Below are positions 62,972 to 64,000 of a stretch of DNA of 64,000 nucleotides, piece after piece. The notes beneath the pieces were generated by a model. That model was not told the DNA's origin. It saw nothing but the letters and a program-made list of their open reading frames with translations, and searched no databases. The translations under genes were made by a program, and so were the position numbers. This stretch comes from Candidatus Scybalocola faecavium (GTDB lineage: Bacteria > Bacillota > Clostridia > Lachnospirales > Lachnospiraceae), in assembly GCA_018713145.1 (NCBI GenBank), contig DVFP01000007.1, positions 62,001 through 126,000 on the forward strand, in the 5' to 3' direction. Every line of letters begins with the position of its first letter. Position 1 is the stretch's first letter.

Positions 62972-63838
62972 GTGAGCAGAAAAAATCATGAAGATATTAT
63001 TATGAAAACCGTCCATGGATATTTTGCCAGAGACATTTTGCCATTCCTTGGGATTCAGGAACAGGTCGCAGATATAGGGCCAACAGAAATCCCTATCCTT
63101 GCTTTAACTCAGATGTATATGGATTTTACATTTTTTACAAAAAAGGACCGTTACCTCCATTTTGAGTTCCAGTCTACAGATGGCGGTATTGACGATCTAC
63201 GCCGTTTCCACGCTTATGAAGCATGGTTTCATTACACGACAGGAAAAGACGTTATTACCTATGTCATCTTTACCGGGGATATTGAAAAACCTGTATATGA
63301 AGAAACTTACGGGATTAATACATACCGGGTCCATCCCATTTCCATGATTAGGAAAGATGCGGATGAGCTGATGGAACGGCTAAAAAGGAAGAAAGAAAAA
63401 GGGGAACCATTGACCCGGGAGGATCTGGCAGGGTTGGCCATGACGCCTGTTATGGGAAGCAAAAAGTCCAAAACAGAACGGATCCTGGAAGCAGCTCAGC
63501 TGATCCGTGACGAGCCGGGGGAAGCGCCTCAAAAAGTGCTGGCCATGCTGTATGCTTTTGCTGAAAAATTTATGAATGACCCAAAGGATTTGGAAAGATT
63601 AAGAGAGGTGATGCGTATGACACGGCTGGGTCAAATGTTATTTGACGAAGGCTGGGATCAAGGCTGGGATCAAGGTTGGGATCAAAGTCGGGATCAGATT
63701 AATCGTTTAAATACAAAGCTAATGGAGGATGATCGTCTGGATGACCTGAAAAGGTCCCTTTCAGACAAAGATTATCAACAAAAGCTTCTTGCTGAGTATC
63801 ATTTGGATCGTCCGCAGGAAAGCCGGGCCAGGGTATAA
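62972..63838 (+). CDS. Rpn family recombination-promoting nuclease / putative transposase
   Basis: 288 residues. The N-terminal half shows the PD-(D/E)xK-type core, with MDFTFFTKKDRYLHFEFQS (Asp and ExQ) and TYVIFTGDI. The C-terminal half is helical and carries the spacer repeat GWDQGWDQGWDQ that is frequent in this family. Rpn proteins are linked to RecA-independent recombination and to phage defence. GTG start at 62972 with GGAAGGAA 12 bases upstream. The upstream region 62718-62971 has a TATACT box and a hairpin TGAGAC/GTCTCA (62870-62911) but no gene. Confidence 0.82.
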   Translation: MSRKNHEDIIMKTVHGYFARDILPFLGIQEQVADIGPTEIPILALTQMYMDFTFFTKKDRYLHFEFQSTDGGIDDLRRFHAYEAWFHYTTGKDVITYVIFTGDIEKPVYEETYGINTYRVHPISMIRKDADELMERLKRKKEKGEPLTREDLAGLAMTPVMGSKKSKTERILEAAQLIRDEPGEAPQKVLAMLYAFAEKFMNDPKDLERLREVMRMTRLGQMLFDEGWDQGWDQGWDQSRDQINRLNTKLMEDDRLDDLKRSLSDKDYQQKLLAEYHLDRPQESRARV

Positions 63839-63854
63839 CCTATAATCGTTAGAA

Positions 63855-63882
63855 GCGTATCTTTTTGACTGACATGATACGC
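63855..63882. terminator. Hairpin after the Rpn gene
   Basis: GCGTATC and GATACGC with a 14-base loop, 17 bases after the stop. No T-run on the 3' side. Transcript end function is uncertain. Confidence 0.4.
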
Positions 63883-63970
63883 TAAGGACGCCAGTACCAT
63901 GTATGGAAGTCGGCCATAGGCCCGGACTTTCATATTATACCAAAGATAAAACGTGTTCCATAGACCAGCT

Positions 63971-63999
63971 CCTGTCAAAGGGAAACTCTGTTTGACAGG
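63971..63999. other. Inverted repeat at the window edge
   Basis: CCTGTCAAA and TTTGACAGG with an 11-base loop. The window ends here, so a following T-run cannot be judged. Confidence 0.4.
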
Positions 64000-64000
64000 G

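Overview
The window is from a spore-forming, low-to-mid GC Firmicute of the Clostridia, most probably a Lachnospiraceae-type gut anaerobe. The basis is gene content and order: a complete spoIIIAA-AH operon, yqhY-nusB-xseAB-ispA-dxs-tlyA, argR-recN-spoIVB-spo0A, mraZ-rsmH-ftsL-ftsI-spoVD-mraY-murD-ftsW-murA-divIB-ftsZ and spoIIGA-sigE. Ribosome binding sites are strong AGGAGG-type. No rRNA, tRNA or CRISPR array was seen. The species cannot be named from this sequence.

Region 1 (1 to about 12.2 kb) is an AT-rich accessory island. It starts with the 3' end of an M19 dipeptidase. Then come the wreck of a DUF4143 ATPase gene, an intact self-inhibited Fic protein with an N-terminal HTH, and the wreck of a GIY-YIG nuclease gene. 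A complete type I restriction-modification system follows (hsdR, hsdM, hsdS). Behind hsdS lie a tyrosine recombinase and two promoterless hsdS cassettes, one in the same orientation and one inverted. A 71-bp perfect inverted repeat and a 34-bp perfect inverted repeat link the expressed hsdS to the inverted cassette. This is the architecture of an invertible, phase-variable specificity locus and is the most interesting system in the window.

Region 2 (12.2 to 38 kb) is core genome: a MATE transporter, efp (opposite strand), the forespore-mother cell channel operon spoIIIAA-AH, a house-keeping operon from yqhY to nadK, then argR, recN, spoIVB, spo0A, glgA and ychF. A small redox/dehydrogenase insert (broken flavoprotein gene, iron-sulfur flavoprotein, Gfo/Idh oxidoreductase) separates nadK from argR. 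spoIVB is inverted relative to recN and spo0A. An 88-bp GC-rich repeat is present as two and a third tandem copies before nusB, with one diverged copy after the MATE gene.

Region 3 (38 to 44 kb) is a second accessory block: a response regulator, sensor kinase, ABC ATPase, ABC-2 permease and a 40-residue small protein, all on the minus strand. The block abuts the remnant of a small HTH gene. A DUF2975 membrane protein and a YozG-like HTH regulator follow on the plus strand.

Region 4 (44 to 64 kb) is the division and cell wall (dcw) cluster led by mraZ with its operator repeats, then the mother-cell sigma factor locus (spoIIGA-sigE). That locus is preceded by a promoter with an unusual 21-bp spacer that recalls the Spo0A-activated spoIIG promoter. 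ptsI and an Rpn-family nuclease close the window. The sporulation genes make one logical set: Spo0A starts the programme, SpoIIGA activates pro-SigE, SigE is expected to drive spoIIIA, and SpoIVB and SpoIIIAA-AH act in cross-compartment signalling.
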